Part shown: positions 17,548 through 25,594 of the stretch, in pieces | Position numbering within the stretch: position 1 is the stretch's first letter | How the letters are laid out: every line of letters begins with the position of its first letter | Assembly: GCF_040327995.1 (NCBI RefSeq) | Contig: NZ_JBEPIJ010000011.1 | Span: forward strand, 58,264-122,263 | Direction of reading: 5' to 3' | Source: Solimonas thermocellulolyticum | GTDB lineage: Bacteria > Pseudomonadota > Gammaproteobacteria > Nevskiales > Nevskiaceae | DNA: 64,000 nt | Program-made: the position numbers and the translations under genes | Notes under the pieces: generated by a model | Told to the model about the DNA's origin: nothing | What the model saw: only the letters and a program-made list of their open reading frames with translations | Database searches by the model: none

Positions 17548-18437
17548 GCGCTCGAGACCACATCGGCGGCGCCTACTTGGCCGACCGGTTGTTCGCGCTG
17601 CTGCAGCTCTGCCTGCCGACGCGCTGGCTGTCGCTGCTGGTCCACCGCATCGCCAACATCCGCCACACGGCGTTCAAGAACGCACTGATCCGCCTGTTCC
17701 TGCGCGGCTACCCCGTGGATCTCTCGGAGTCCGAATCCCCGGTCGCCGAGAACTACGCGAGCTTCAATCACTTCTTCACACGCGCGCTGCGCCCCGGGGC
17801 ACGCCCGCTGCCCGAGGCGCAAGACGCCTTCGTCAGCCCGGTGGACGGCACCATCAGCCAGCTCGGCGAGATCCGCGACGGCCGCGTGTTCCAGGCCAAG
17901 GGTCACGAGTACACGGTGCTCGAACTGCTCGCCGGCGACGAGGACGCGGCGCGCCGCTTCGCCCACGGCCGGTTCTGCACGATCTACCTCGCGCCGTACA
18001 ACTACCACCGCATCCACATGCCCATCGACGGCCGCCTGCGCCGCTGGAGCTACGTGCCGGGCCGCCTGTTCAGCGTCAACGCCGCGACGGCGCGCGCCAT
18101 GCCGCGTCTGTTCGCGCGCAACGAAAGGCTCAACGCCGTGTTCGACACGCCGGCTGGCGATGTCGCGGTGTCGATGATCGGTGCGCTGTTCGTCGGATCG
18201 CTGGAAACGGTCTGGGCCGGCTGCGTGACGCCGCCGCATGCTCGCGGTGAGCCGCAGTTCTACGAGACCATGAACCCGGTGCGGCTCGGCCGCGGCGAGG
18301 AACTCGGCCGCTTCAACATGGGCTCGACCGTGATCCTGCTCACCGAACCCGGCGCCGTGGACTGGTCGCCGCGACTCGCCGCCGGTTCGACCGTGCGCAT
18401 GGGCGAAGCGCTCGGCCGCTGGCGCGCGCCGCGCTGA
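17544..18437 (+). CDS. psd: Phosphatidylserine decarboxylase proenzyme
   Basis: Pyruvoyl enzyme that makes phosphatidylethanolamine. 297 residues. Autocleavage site GST in FNMGSTVILL near the C-terminus produces the pyruvoyl alpha chain; FVSPVDGTISQLGEI and YLAPYNYHRIHMPIDGRL are the proenzyme signatures that include the protease-like Asp and His. ATG overlaps the upstream copper-chaperone stop (ATGA). Linkage of copper genes and psd may be simple operon packing. Confidence 0.97.
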   Translation: MSARDHIGGAYLADRLFALLQLCLPTRWLSLLVHRIANIRHTAFKNALIRLFLRGYPVDLSESESPVAENYASFNHFFTRALRPGARPLPEAQDAFVSPVDGTISQLGEIRDGRVFQAKGHEYTVLELLAGDEDAARRFAHGRFCTIYLAPYNYHRIHMPIDGRLRRWSYVPGRLFSVNAATARAMPRLFARNERLNAVFDTPAGDVAVSMIGALFVGSLETVWAGCVTPPHARGEPQFYETMNPVRLGRGEELGRFNMGSTVILLTEPGAVDWSPRLAAGSTVRMGEALGRWRAPR

Positions 18438-18473
18438 ACGCGAACCTTGTCCGCACGCCGCGCTCTAAGCATC

Positions 18474-19946
18474 ATGTCCAGACTCTCCTGCCTTGCCGCG
18501 CTGCCGCTTGCGATCGTCGCCGGCGTCCTCGCGCAGACCGATGCGCCGCTGCCGCCATCGGCGATCGACCTACCGCACATCGGCGAGCCGGCCGACAACA
18601 CGCTCTCGCCGATGCAGGAAAAGGCGCTCGGCGCGCGCGTGATGGGCGAGCTCTACCGCGGCGGCTACATCCTCGAAGACCCCGAACTCACCGATTACAT
18701 CTCGGCGATCGGCTGGAAGCTCGCCGCACACAGTGCGACGCGTGCCCCCGAGCTGACCTTCTTCATGGTCAAGGACAATCGCATCAACGCCTTTGCGATG
18801 CCCGGGGGCTACATCGGCTTCAACACCGGCCTTTTGATCGCCGCGGACACCGAAAGCGAAGTCGCCGGCGTGATGGGCCACGAGCTGGCCCACGTGACCC
18901 AGCGCCACCTGGCGCGCACCGCCGCCGATACCGAGGTCGCCAACATCGCCACCTGGCTCGGGGTGATCGCCGCGATCATCGCCGGCTCGGCCGATCCGGA
19001 CGTGGTCATGGGTGCGCTGTCGCTGGGCCAAGCCATGAGCTATCAGCGCCAGGTCAGCTACACGCGCGCACACGAGCACGAGGCCGACCGCATCGGCATC
19101 CAGACCATGGCCAAGGCCGGCTACGACCCCAACGGCATGGCCAGCTTCTTCCAAAAGCTCGGCCAGCAGGCCCGGCTCTACGGCAGCGGCTTGCCGGAAA
19201 TCCTGCGCACCCACCCGCTGACCACCAACCGCATCGCCGAGGCGCGGGCGCGCGCCGCCGAAATGCCGGCGGTCGAAGTGAAGGACCCGCCCGAGTTCGG
19301 CTTCATGCGAGCACGCGCGCGCGTGCTCTCCGCCGAACGCCCGAGCATCGCGGTCAACGACTTCGGCGCCAGTATCGCGGCCGGCCGCGACAGCGACGAA
19401 AACCGCTACGGACTCGCCTTCGCGCTCGGCGAAACCGGACAGGTGGAACGCGCCCTCGAGATCATGCAGACCCTCGACCGACGCCACCCGAATCAGGCCA
19501 ATGTGCAGCTCCTGCACGGACGCTTGCTGATGCTCGCCGGGCGGCACGAGCAGGGACTGGTGACTCTGGAACGCAGCCTGCAGCGCTATCCGCGCTATGC
19601 ACCGGCGATCCTCACCTACGCCGAAGCCCTGATGGCGGCCGGCCGACCCGATGACGCACGTCAGGTGCTGCTCGCGCACGAGCAGGCGCTCGGCACCCAG
19701 CTCCACACCTTCAACCTGCTGGCTCGGGCCGCGCGCGAGAGCGGCAACATGGCCGAAGCCTCGTACCAGATGGCCACCTTCCTGCACCGGCGCGGCGACG
19801 CCGGGCAGGCCTTGGCCCAGCTCGATGCCGGCCTGCGCCTGCCGGATCTCGACGACAAGCAACGCGCGCGCCTTTTGGCCAAGCGCCGCGAAGTCCGCGC
19901 CAGCTTGCCGGACAACTGGCGGCCGCTCGACGAACGCGATCGCTGA
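18474..19946 (+). CDS. bepA: BepA-like periplasmic M48 metalloprotease with TPRs
   Basis: Outer-membrane quality-control protease/chaperone of the BepA (YfgC) type that acts on LptD and BAM substrates. 490 residues. Signal peptide at about 1-20; zinc motif HELAH in VMGHELAHVTQRHLAR; third ligand in HEHEADRIGIQ; C-terminal TPR units from about residue 300 (ERALEIMQTLDRRHP, GRHEQGLVTLERSLQRYP). The ATG at 18474 gives a sensible signal peptide; an in-frame TTG at 18447 is ignored. It lies 36 bases after psd and ends in a hairpin facing lon. Confidence 0.93.
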   Translation: MSRLSCLAALPLAIVAGVLAQTDAPLPPSAIDLPHIGEPADNTLSPMQEKALGARVMGELYRGGYILEDPELTDYISAIGWKLAAHSATRAPELTFFMVKDNRINAFAMPGGYIGFNTGLLIAADTESEVAGVMGHELAHVTQRHLARTAADTEVANIATWLGVIAAIIAGSADPDVVMGALSLGQAMSYQRQVSYTRAHEHEADRIGIQTMAKAGYDPNGMASFFQKLGQQARLYGSGLPEILRTHPLTTNRIAEARARAAEMPAVEVKDPPEFGFMRARARVLSAERPSIAVNDFGASIAAGRDSDENRYGLAFALGETGQVERALEIMQTLDRRHPNQANVQLLHGRLLMLAGRHEQGLVTLERSLQRYPRYAPAILTYAEALMAAGRPDDARQVLLAHEQALGTQLHTFNLLARAARESGNMAEASYQMATFLHRRGDAGQALAQLDAGLRLPDLDDKQRARLLAKRREVRASLPDNWRPLDERDR

Positions 19947-19965
19947 ACAAGGCGATCGCGCGGCT
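19935..19965. terminator. Hairpin between convergent bepA and lon
   Basis: CGCGATCGC (19935-19943), eight-base loop containing the bepA stop codon, GCGATCGCG (19952-19960), then CGGCTTTAG. A nine-pair perfect stem in the 19-base gap between two convergent genes is the expected place for a shared terminator. The T-run is only three bases, so efficiency is uncertain. Confidence 0.55.
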
Positions 19966-22362
19966 TTAGTGCGCGCGCGCCGCCTCGGCGGCCGCCGCTT
20001 GCTCCTTGCTCACCGCGACGCTCGCGGCACGCGGCTCGGGCATGCGTTCGAGCGCGATCTTGAGCACGTCCTCGATCCAGCGCACCGGCTCGATGTTGAG
20101 GCGCGACTTGACCGTGTCCGGGATCTCGGCGAGGTCCTTGACGTTCTCTTGCGGGATCAGCACCGTCTGGATGCCGCCGCGCTGCGCCGCGAGCAGCTTC
20201 TCCTTGAGTCCGCCGATCGGCAGCACCTCACCGCGCAGCGTGATCTCGCCTGTCATCGCCACGTCCGCGCGCACCGCAATGCCCGTCAGCGCCGAGACCA
20301 GCGCGGTGCACATCGCGATGCCGGCCGAGGGGCCGTCCTTGGGCGTCGCACCCTCGGGCACGTGCACGTGGATGTCGTTGGACTCGTAGAACTTCGGATC
20401 CACACCCAGAGCCTCGCTGCGCGCGCGCACGACGGTCAGTGCGGCCTGGATCGACTCCTGCATCACGGTGCCCAGCGAGCCGGTCTGCGTCAGCTTGCCC
20501 TTGCCGGGCGCAAGCGCCGCCTCGATCGTCAGCAGCTCGCCGCCGACTTCGGTCCACGCCAAGCCCGTGACCTGGCCGATCCGGTTGCGCTCGTCGGCGC
20601 GCCCGAAACGGTACTGCGGCACGCCCAGATAGCGATCGAGATTCTCGGGCGTCACCGTGACCGAGCGTTGTGTCGGATCGGTCAGCAACTGCTTGACGAC
20701 CTTGCGGCAGATCTTGCTGATCAGGCGCTCCAGGCTGCGCACGCCGGCCTCGCGCGTGTACAGGCGGATGATGGCGGTCAGGGCATCGTCAGTGATCTGC
20801 AGCTCACCAGCGCGTACGCCGTTGTTCTTCATCTGCTTGGGCAGCAGATACTGGCGCGCGATGTTGAGTTTCTCTTCCTCCGTGTAACCCGCGAGGCGGA
20901 TCACCTCCATGCGATCGAGCAGCGGCGCCGGGATGTTCAGCGTGTTCGCAGTGGCGATGAACATCACGTCGGACAGGTCGAACTCGACTTCGAGGTAGTG
21001 GTCCTGGAAGGTCGAGTTCTGCTCCGGGTCGAGCACTTCGAGCAGCGCCGACGAGGGGTCGCCGCGGAAGTCCATCGCCATCTTGTCGATCTCGTCGAGC
21101 AGGAACAGCGGATTCTTCACGCCGACCTTGGCCATGTTCTGCACGATCTTGCCCGGCATCGAGCCGATGTAGGTACGGCGGTGGCCGCGGATCTCGGCCT
21201 CGTCTCGCACGCCGCCCAGGCTCATGCGCACGAACTTGCGGTTGACCGCTTCGGCGATCGAGCGGCCCAGTGAGGTCTTGCCGACGCCCGGCGGGCCCAC
21301 CAGACACAGGATCGGTCCCTTGAGCGTGCGTGTGCGCGCCTGCACCGCGAGGAACTCGACGATGCGCTCCTTGACCTTCTCCAGTCCGTAATGATCGGCG
21401 TCGAGCTTTTTCTGGCAGGCGTCGAGGTCGATGTGCGTCTTGCTGCGCTTCTTCCATGGCACCTGCGTGAGCCAGTCGAGGTAGTTGCGCACGACCGTGG
21501 CTTCCGCCGACATCGGCGGCATCATCTTGAGCTTATTGAACTCGGCGAGCGCCTTGGCCTTGGCGGCCTTGGGCATGCCGGCTTTCTCGATTTTCTGCGC
21601 GAGTTCCTCCTGCTCCTTGGGGCCGTCGTCGCCCTCGCCCAGCTCCCGCTGGATCGCCTTCATCTGCTCGTTGAGGTAGTACTCGCGCTGGTTCTTTTCC
21701 ATCTGCGACTTCACCCGCGAGCGGATCTTCTTTTCGATCTGCAAGACATCGATCTCGCCCTCGAGTTTTCTGAGCACGTGCTCCAGGCGCGTGCGCGAAT
21801 CGGGGATCTCCAGCACCTCCTGCTTGTCCTCGAGCTTGAGGTTCAGGTGCGCGGCGATGGTGTCGGCAAGACGCCCCGGCGAATCCATGCTGGCCAGCGA
21901 GGGCAGCAGTTCGGCCGGGACCTTCTTGCTGAGCTTGGAGTAGACCTCGAACTGCGCCAGGATCGAACGCGACAAGGCGTCCAGCTCCTTGCTGTCGGTC
22001 ACCGATTCCTTGTCCTCGGGCAAGGTCTGGCACTCGGCCATGACGAAGTCGCCATCGAAATCGAACTTCAACACCCGCGCGCGCCGCTGCCCCTCGACCA
22101 GCACCTTCACCGTGCCGTCCGGGAGCTTGAGCATCTGCAGGATGCTCGCCAGAGTGCCGACCGTGTACAGATCGCTCGCCCGCGGATCGTCGGTATCGGC
22201 GGTACGCTGCGCGAGCAGAAGGATACGCTTGTCGTCCTGCATCGCAGCCGCCAATGCCTTGATCGACTTTTCCCGGCCCACGAACAGCGGAATCGCCATG
22301 TGCGGAAACACGACGACGTCCCGCAAGGGCAGGACGGGGGCGACGCGGTCGGTGGTGGGCAC
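19966..22362 (-). CDS. lon: ATP-dependent protease Lon (LonA)
   Basis: Cytoplasmic AAA+ serine protease that degrades misfolded and regulatory proteins. 798 residues. Substrate-binding N-domain opens VLPLRDVVVFPHMAIPLFVG; coiled helix about 220-280; Walker A GPPGVGKTSLGR; Walker B LFLLDEIDKM; catalytic serine in PKDGPSAGIAM and lysine in GGLKEKLLAAQ. The frame runs upstream to 22506, but GTG 22360-22362 with AGGAGT at correct spacing gives the family start (PTTDRVAPVLPLRD), so the start codon is GTG. It stands alone rather than following clpX, and is convergent with bepA. Confidence 0.97.
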   Translation of the reverse strand: MPTTDRVAPVLPLRDVVVFPHMAIPLFVGREKSIKALAAAMQDDKRILLLAQRTADTDDPRASDLYTVGTLASILQMLKLPDGTVKVLVEGQRRARVLKFDFDGDFVMAECQTLPEDKESVTDSKELDALSRSILAQFEVYSKLSKKVPAELLPSLASMDSPGRLADTIAAHLNLKLEDKQEVLEIPDSRTRLEHVLRKLEGEIDVLQIEKKIRSRVKSQMEKNQREYYLNEQMKAIQRELGEGDDGPKEQEELAQKIEKAGMPKAAKAKALAEFNKLKMMPPMSAEATVVRNYLDWLTQVPWKKRSKTHIDLDACQKKLDADHYGLEKVKERIVEFLAVQARTRTLKGPILCLVGPPGVGKTSLGRSIAEAVNRKFVRMSLGGVRDEAEIRGHRRTYIGSMPGKIVQNMAKVGVKNPLFLLDEIDKMAMDFRGDPSSALLEVLDPEQNSTFQDHYLEVEFDLSDVMFIATANTLNIPAPLLDRMEVIRLAGYTEEEKLNIARQYLLPKQMKNNGVRAGELQITDDALTAIIRLYTREAGVRSLERLISKICRKVVKQLLTDPTQRSVTVTPENLDRYLGVPQYRFGRADERNRIGQVTGLAWTEVGGELLTIEAALAPGKGKLTQTGSLGTVMQESIQAALTVVRARSEALGVDPKFYESNDIHVHVPEGATPKDGPSAGIAMCTALVSALTGIAVRADVAMTGEITLRGEVLPIGGLKEKLLAAQRGGIQTVLIPQENVKDLAEIPDTVKSRLNIEPVRWIEDVLKIALERMPEPRAASVAVSKEQAAAAEAARAH

Positions 22363-22392
22363 GGATGACTCCTGACGAGTAGATTCGCAAGC

Positions 22393-22419
22393 ATTATGCC
22401 GGATCGGTCCCTTCTCCAA
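22393..22419 (-). promoter_or_regulatory. Probable lon promoter
   Basis: On the minus strand TTGGAG (22419-22414), 15 bases, then CATAAT (22398-22393). The start point would be near 22386, giving a leader of about 25 bases before the GTG with its AGGAGT site. The spacing is slightly short for sigma-70. I could not recognise a heat-shock sigma-32 consensus, though lon is heat-inducible in relatives. Confidence 0.4.
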
Positions 22420-22572
22420 TGTGGGCGCTGCGTGCGCGATCAAGCGCCGGCACCGGAGCGGACCGGTGCGACAGGGGCGATGCGCGTCGCGCCCGCCGAG
22501 CCGCACCGCCGGATTCGTGCGATGGGGCGCGATTCGGCATCCGCGCCCAGGCCGGCAGGACCAGTGGCAGCC

Positions 22573-23592
22573 ATGACGACTTCATGCGCACGCCTCACCC
22601 GCCGCCTGGTTGCGTTGGGGATGTTCGCGATCGCGCAAGTCTGCGAAACGGCCCGCGCGGGTGACGCCCCTGCGCTGCTGCATCCGTGCGAGCGGCAAGC
22701 ATCGCCGGCAAAACCGCTGGTCGACGAGACCCAGTCCTTGCTCGAGGAAACCGGCTGCCGCGCGGCGCTGTGGCTCGACGGCCTGTTCGGCGGCGAGGCT
22801 CGGATCGAATCCGCGCAAAAGACCAACGGCTATGTCGAAACCTCGGTGGCGTACACCGAGTTCAACGGCTTCGACAGCCGCACGCGGCTGCGCGTGCGCT
22901 TCGAACTGCCCAACTTGAGGCAGCGCGTCTCGGCCTTTTTCGGCCGCGACGACGAGGATGACTTCATCCGCGACCGTACGGAGGCCTTCGGCCTGCGCTC
23001 GCAGTTTCCACGCCTGGCCGACCGCGACGAATGGCTTGCGGGCCTGGGTTACGCCCTGCCGAGTTCCGAACGCCTGCAAACCGACCTCAAGGTCGGCGCC
23101 GCGGGATTGCGCGAGCCGCGCGCCTTCGTGCGCATGCGCCTGCACTACAACGCTTGGTCCGACGACGAGAACCTAGTCTACATCCGCGCGACGCCGTTCT
23201 GGCAGACCCGCGACGGCGTCGGCCTGACGATGGGCGTCGACTACAACCACGTGGTCGCGCCAAGTCTGCTACTGCGCGTCACCGAGGTCGGCACGATCAG
23301 CCAGAGCACACAGGGCGTAGACTGGCTGTCGGCGGTGATCCTGTATCAGAACCTGCGCGAGGAACGGGCGATCGCCTACCAGATCTTCGCACGTGGCGAG
23401 ACCGACGCACCCGAACCGCTGTTCGAGTACGGCGGCCGTGCGATCTACCGGCATCCGCTGATCCGCGCCAAGCTCTACGGCGAGCTGGTGCTGGGCTATG
23501 CCTGGCCGCGCGACGACCCCGAACTGGCGCGCGAAGGCTCCTACGAAATCGGCCTCGGCTTGGAGTTGCCGTTCGGTCGTCCGGACTCGTGA
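22573..23592 (+). CDS. Exported protein of unknown function, probably outer-membrane beta-barrel
   Basis: 339 residues. N-terminal signal peptide ending near CETARA; then a region rich in alternating polar/aromatic strands with many R-x-R-x-R and Y/W girdle residues (TRLRVRFELP, AFVRMRLHYNAW, RAIYRHPLIRAKLYGELVLG), and a C-terminus ending in ELPFGRPDS after GSYEIGLGLEL, which looks like closing strands. No enzyme motif seen. ATG 22573 is chosen because it starts the signal peptide; the ribosome site is poor and the frame extends upstream to 22396. It is divergent from lon, with the hslR start next to its stop. Barrel call is inference. Confidence 0.65.
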   Translation: MTTSCARLTRRLVALGMFAIAQVCETARAGDAPALLHPCERQASPAKPLVDETQSLLEETGCRAALWLDGLFGGEARIESAQKTNGYVETSVAYTEFNGFDSRTRLRVRFELPNLRQRVSAFFGRDDEDDFIRDRTEAFGLRSQFPRLADRDEWLAGLGYALPSSERLQTDLKVGAAGLREPRAFVRMRLHYNAWSDDENLVYIRATPFWQTRDGVGLTMGVDYNHVVAPSLLLRVTEVGTISQSTQGVDWLSAVILYQNLREERAIAYQIFARGETDAPEPLFEYGGRAIYRHPLIRAKLYGELVLGYAWPRDDPELAREGSYEIGLGLELPFGRPDS

Positions 23593-23609
23593 TCGGCGAT
23601 GATGTGCCC

Positions 23610-24014
23610 ATGAGCGAAAGTCCCATACGCCATTCCTCGGTGCGCCTCGACAAATGGCTGTGGGCCGCGCGTCTGTTCAAGACGCGCACGCTGGCCAAGC
23701 AGGCGATCGAGAGCGGGCACGTGCGCTATGACGGCGCTCGCTGCAAGGTCAGCAAGGCGGTGACGCCGGGCGCAGTGCTGGCGGTACGCCGTGGCGCCGA
23801 CGAGATCGAGCTCGTCGTCGAGGCCCTGAGCGACCAGCGGCGCGGCGCGCCGGAGGCGCAGCGGCTCTACCGCGAAACCGCCCGGAGCGTCGCGCGACGC
23901 GAACGCGAGCGGCTGCAGCGCAAGCTCGCCCAGGATCTGGTCGGTCATGAGCGTCCGAACAAGCAGCAGCGCCGCGCGCTGTTGCGCCTCAAGTACGGGC
24001 CGCCTCCGGATTGA
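23610..24014 (+). CDS. hslR: Hsp15-like S4-domain ribosome rescue factor HslR
   Basis: Binds stalled 50S subunits carrying nascent chain-tRNA. 134 residues. S4 RNA-binding domain at about 10-70: VRLDKWLWAARLFKTRTLAK and GHVRYDGARCKVSKAVTPG; a basic C-terminal helix ends in NKQQRRALLRLKYG as in E. coli Hsp15. ATG 23610 is preferred; a GTG at 23589 that overlaps the upstream stop would add seven residues and coupling. Heat-shock context (lon nearby) fits the family's heat induction, but no shared promoter is seen. Confidence 0.92.
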   Translation: MSESPIRHSSVRLDKWLWAARLFKTRTLAKQAIESGHVRYDGARCKVSKAVTPGAVLAVRRGADEIELVVEALSDQRRGAPEAQRLYRETARSVARRERERLQRKLAQDLVGHERPNKQQRRALLRLKYGPPPD

Positions 24015-24072
24015 GCCGCGCCGCGGGCCCGATCGGCGTCGCTCCGTCCCGCGCGATGGGGACTGGAGCTAT

Positions 24073-24091
24073 ATCGTTATACGATTTGACG
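24073..24091 (+). promoter_or_regulatory. Candidate operator and -35 box upstream of cysH
   Basis: In the 134-base hslR-cysH spacer a short AT-rich island holds ATCGT-TAT-ACGAT (24073-24085), a 13-base palindrome, directly abutting TTGACG (24086-24091), a good -35 match. The -10 is not clear (ATTGTG at 24109 is poor). This looks like an activator or repressor site on a cysH promoter; the protein that binds it is unknown. Confidence 0.4.
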
Positions 24092-24148
24092 GCGCGCGGC
24101 GGCGCGCGATTGTGCCGCCCGGATGCCGCCCATAGACTGCGGCGCACC

Positions 24149-24883
24149 ATGGACAGCCTGCCACTCGTTACGCGCTCGACCGACGCTGCGCCCGCCAGCG
24201 CCGGACCGCGGCTCGCGCCGCTCGACGACGGTCGGATCGCCGAACTCAACGCGCGCTATGCGCCGCTGCATTTCGAGGAGCGGCTGCGGCGCCTGTACAC
24301 GGACTTCGATGCGGACAAGGTGCTCGTAACCTCGTCGTTCGCGGCGACCTCGGCCTACTTTCTGCACATCATCTCGCGGATTCGGCCCGAACAGGTCATC
24401 CACTTCATCGACACCGGCTATCACTTCCCGGAGACGATCGCGTACCGCCAGTACCTGATCGAGCTGTTCGGCCTCACGGTCCGCGATCTGCGCGCGGAGG
24501 ACTGGAAGCACCAGTTCACGACCGAGGAACAGACCTGGACGCGCGACCCGGATTTCTGCTGCTCGGTGAACAAGGTCGAGCCGCTGGAGGCAATCAAGCC
24601 GAATTACCACGTCTGGGTATCGAGCCTTATGCGCTGGCAGACCGAGCATCGGGCCGGACTGGAGATCTTCGAGGTGCGTCGCGGCATCGTGAAGTTCAAC
24701 CCGATGATCGACGTCACCCGCGAGGAGCGCGACGCCTACATCCGCGAGCACGGACTGCCGTTCCACCCGCTGGTCGCCAAGGGCTATCAGTCGATCGGCT
24801 GCACCCACTGCACCGTCGCCGGCGACGGCCGCAGCGGGCGCTGGCTCGGCAAGCCCAAGACGGAATGCGGCCTGCATCTGTAG
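24149..24883 (+). CDS. cysH: Assimilatory adenylyl-sulfate (APS) reductase, [4Fe-4S] type
   Basis: Reduces activated sulfate to sulfite with thioredoxin or glutathione as donor. 244 residues. The P-loop-like nucleotide region is VLVTSSFAATSAYFLHI with IDTGYHFPET. The four cluster cysteines are C137-C138 (DPDFCCSV) and C218/C221 (SIGCTHCT), and the catalytic cysteine is C240 in KTECGLHL. The CC...CxxC set is absent from the E. coli PAPS reductase and indicates the APS-using form. The frame extends to 24011, but MDSLPLV at 24149 fits family length. No cysD/N/I/J is in the window. A strong terminator follows. Confidence 0.92.
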   Translation: MDSLPLVTRSTDAAPASAGPRLAPLDDGRIAELNARYAPLHFEERLRRLYTDFDADKVLVTSSFAATSAYFLHIISRIRPEQVIHFIDTGYHFPETIAYRQYLIELFGLTVRDLRAEDWKHQFTTEEQTWTRDPDFCCSVNKVEPLEAIKPNYHVWVSSLMRWQTEHRAGLEIFEVRRGIVKFNPMIDVTREERDAYIREHGLPFHPLVAKGYQSIGCTHCTVAGDGRSGRWLGKPKTECGLHL

Positions 24884-24905
24884 GCCGGTTGCTTGCCTGA
24901 ACCAC

Positions 24906-24935
24906 CCCGCGCACCGCAAGGCGCGCGGGCTTTTT
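24906..24935 (+). terminator. Intrinsic terminator after cysH
   Basis: CCCGCGC (24906-24912), eight-base loop, GCGCGGG (24923-24929), then CTTTTT. A GC-rich stem and five Ts 23 bases after the cysH stop. It reaches the 3' end of the convergent metallo-hydrolase gene. Confidence 0.85.
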
Positions 24936-25594
24936 CATGCGCCGACGGCGGCGTCACTGACGAAGGGGTTGCTGCGGCGCTCGGCGCCGAAAGTCGACAG
25001 CGGACCATGCCCCGGCACGAAGGTGACGTCGTCGCCGAGCGGGAACAGGCGCTCGCGGATCGAGCGGATCAGGTCCGCGTGGTTGCCGCGCGGGAAATCG
25101 GTGCGCCCGATCGAGCCCTGGAACAGCACGTCGCCGACGAGCGCAAGGCGCGACGGCGCGTGGAAGAACACGACGTGACCCGGGGTATGCCCGGGACAAT
25201 GGATCACGTCCAAGCCGAGGCCACCGACCATGACCCGATCGCCGTGCTCGAGCCAGCGCTGTGGCGTGAAGCTACGCGCCGGCGCAAAGCCGTACTGGCG
25301 AGCCAGCTCCGGCAGCAGCTCGATCCAGAAGCGATCATCCTCGTGCGGCCCCTCGATCGGCAGCATGAGCCGCTCGGCCAGTTCGGCGACGACGCCGATG
25401 TGATCGAGATGGCCATGCGTGACCAGTAGCTTCTCCAAGGTCACGCCGCGCCGACTGGCCGCGGCGATGAGCTGCTCGGCCTCGCCGCCGGCATCGACCA
25501 GCGCACCGCGCATGGTCGCGGCATCCCAGATCAGCGAGCAGTTCTGCTGGAACGGCGTGACCGGCAGGATCTCGACCTGTAGCTTCGCTTGCAT
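24935..25594 (-). CDS. Metallo-beta-lactamase-fold hydrolase, glyoxalase II-like (YcbL type)
   Basis: 219 residues. Metal motif VTHGHLDHIG (HxHxDH), further ligands in HCPGHTPGHVVF, the bridging aspartate in VGDVLFQGSIGRTDFP and the last histidine in VPGHGPLSTFG. This pattern matches the short YcbL-like thioesterases that lack the C-terminal substrate domain of true glyoxalase II. Two tandem ATGs exist; the second (25592-25594) has AAGGGG at six-base spacing and shares one base with the tal stop, so it is chosen. Physiological substrate unknown. Confidence 0.88.
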   Translation of the reverse strand: MQAKLQVEILPVTPFQQNCSLIWDAATMRGALVDAGGEAEQLIAAASRRGVTLEKLLVTHGHLDHIGVVAELAERLMLPIEGPHEDDRFWIELLPELARQYGFAPARSFTPQRWLEHGDRVMVGGLGLDVIHCPGHTPGHVVFFHAPSRLALVGDVLFQGSIGRTDFPRGNHADLIRSIRERLFPLGDDVTFVPGHGPLSTFGAERRSNPFVSDAAVGA

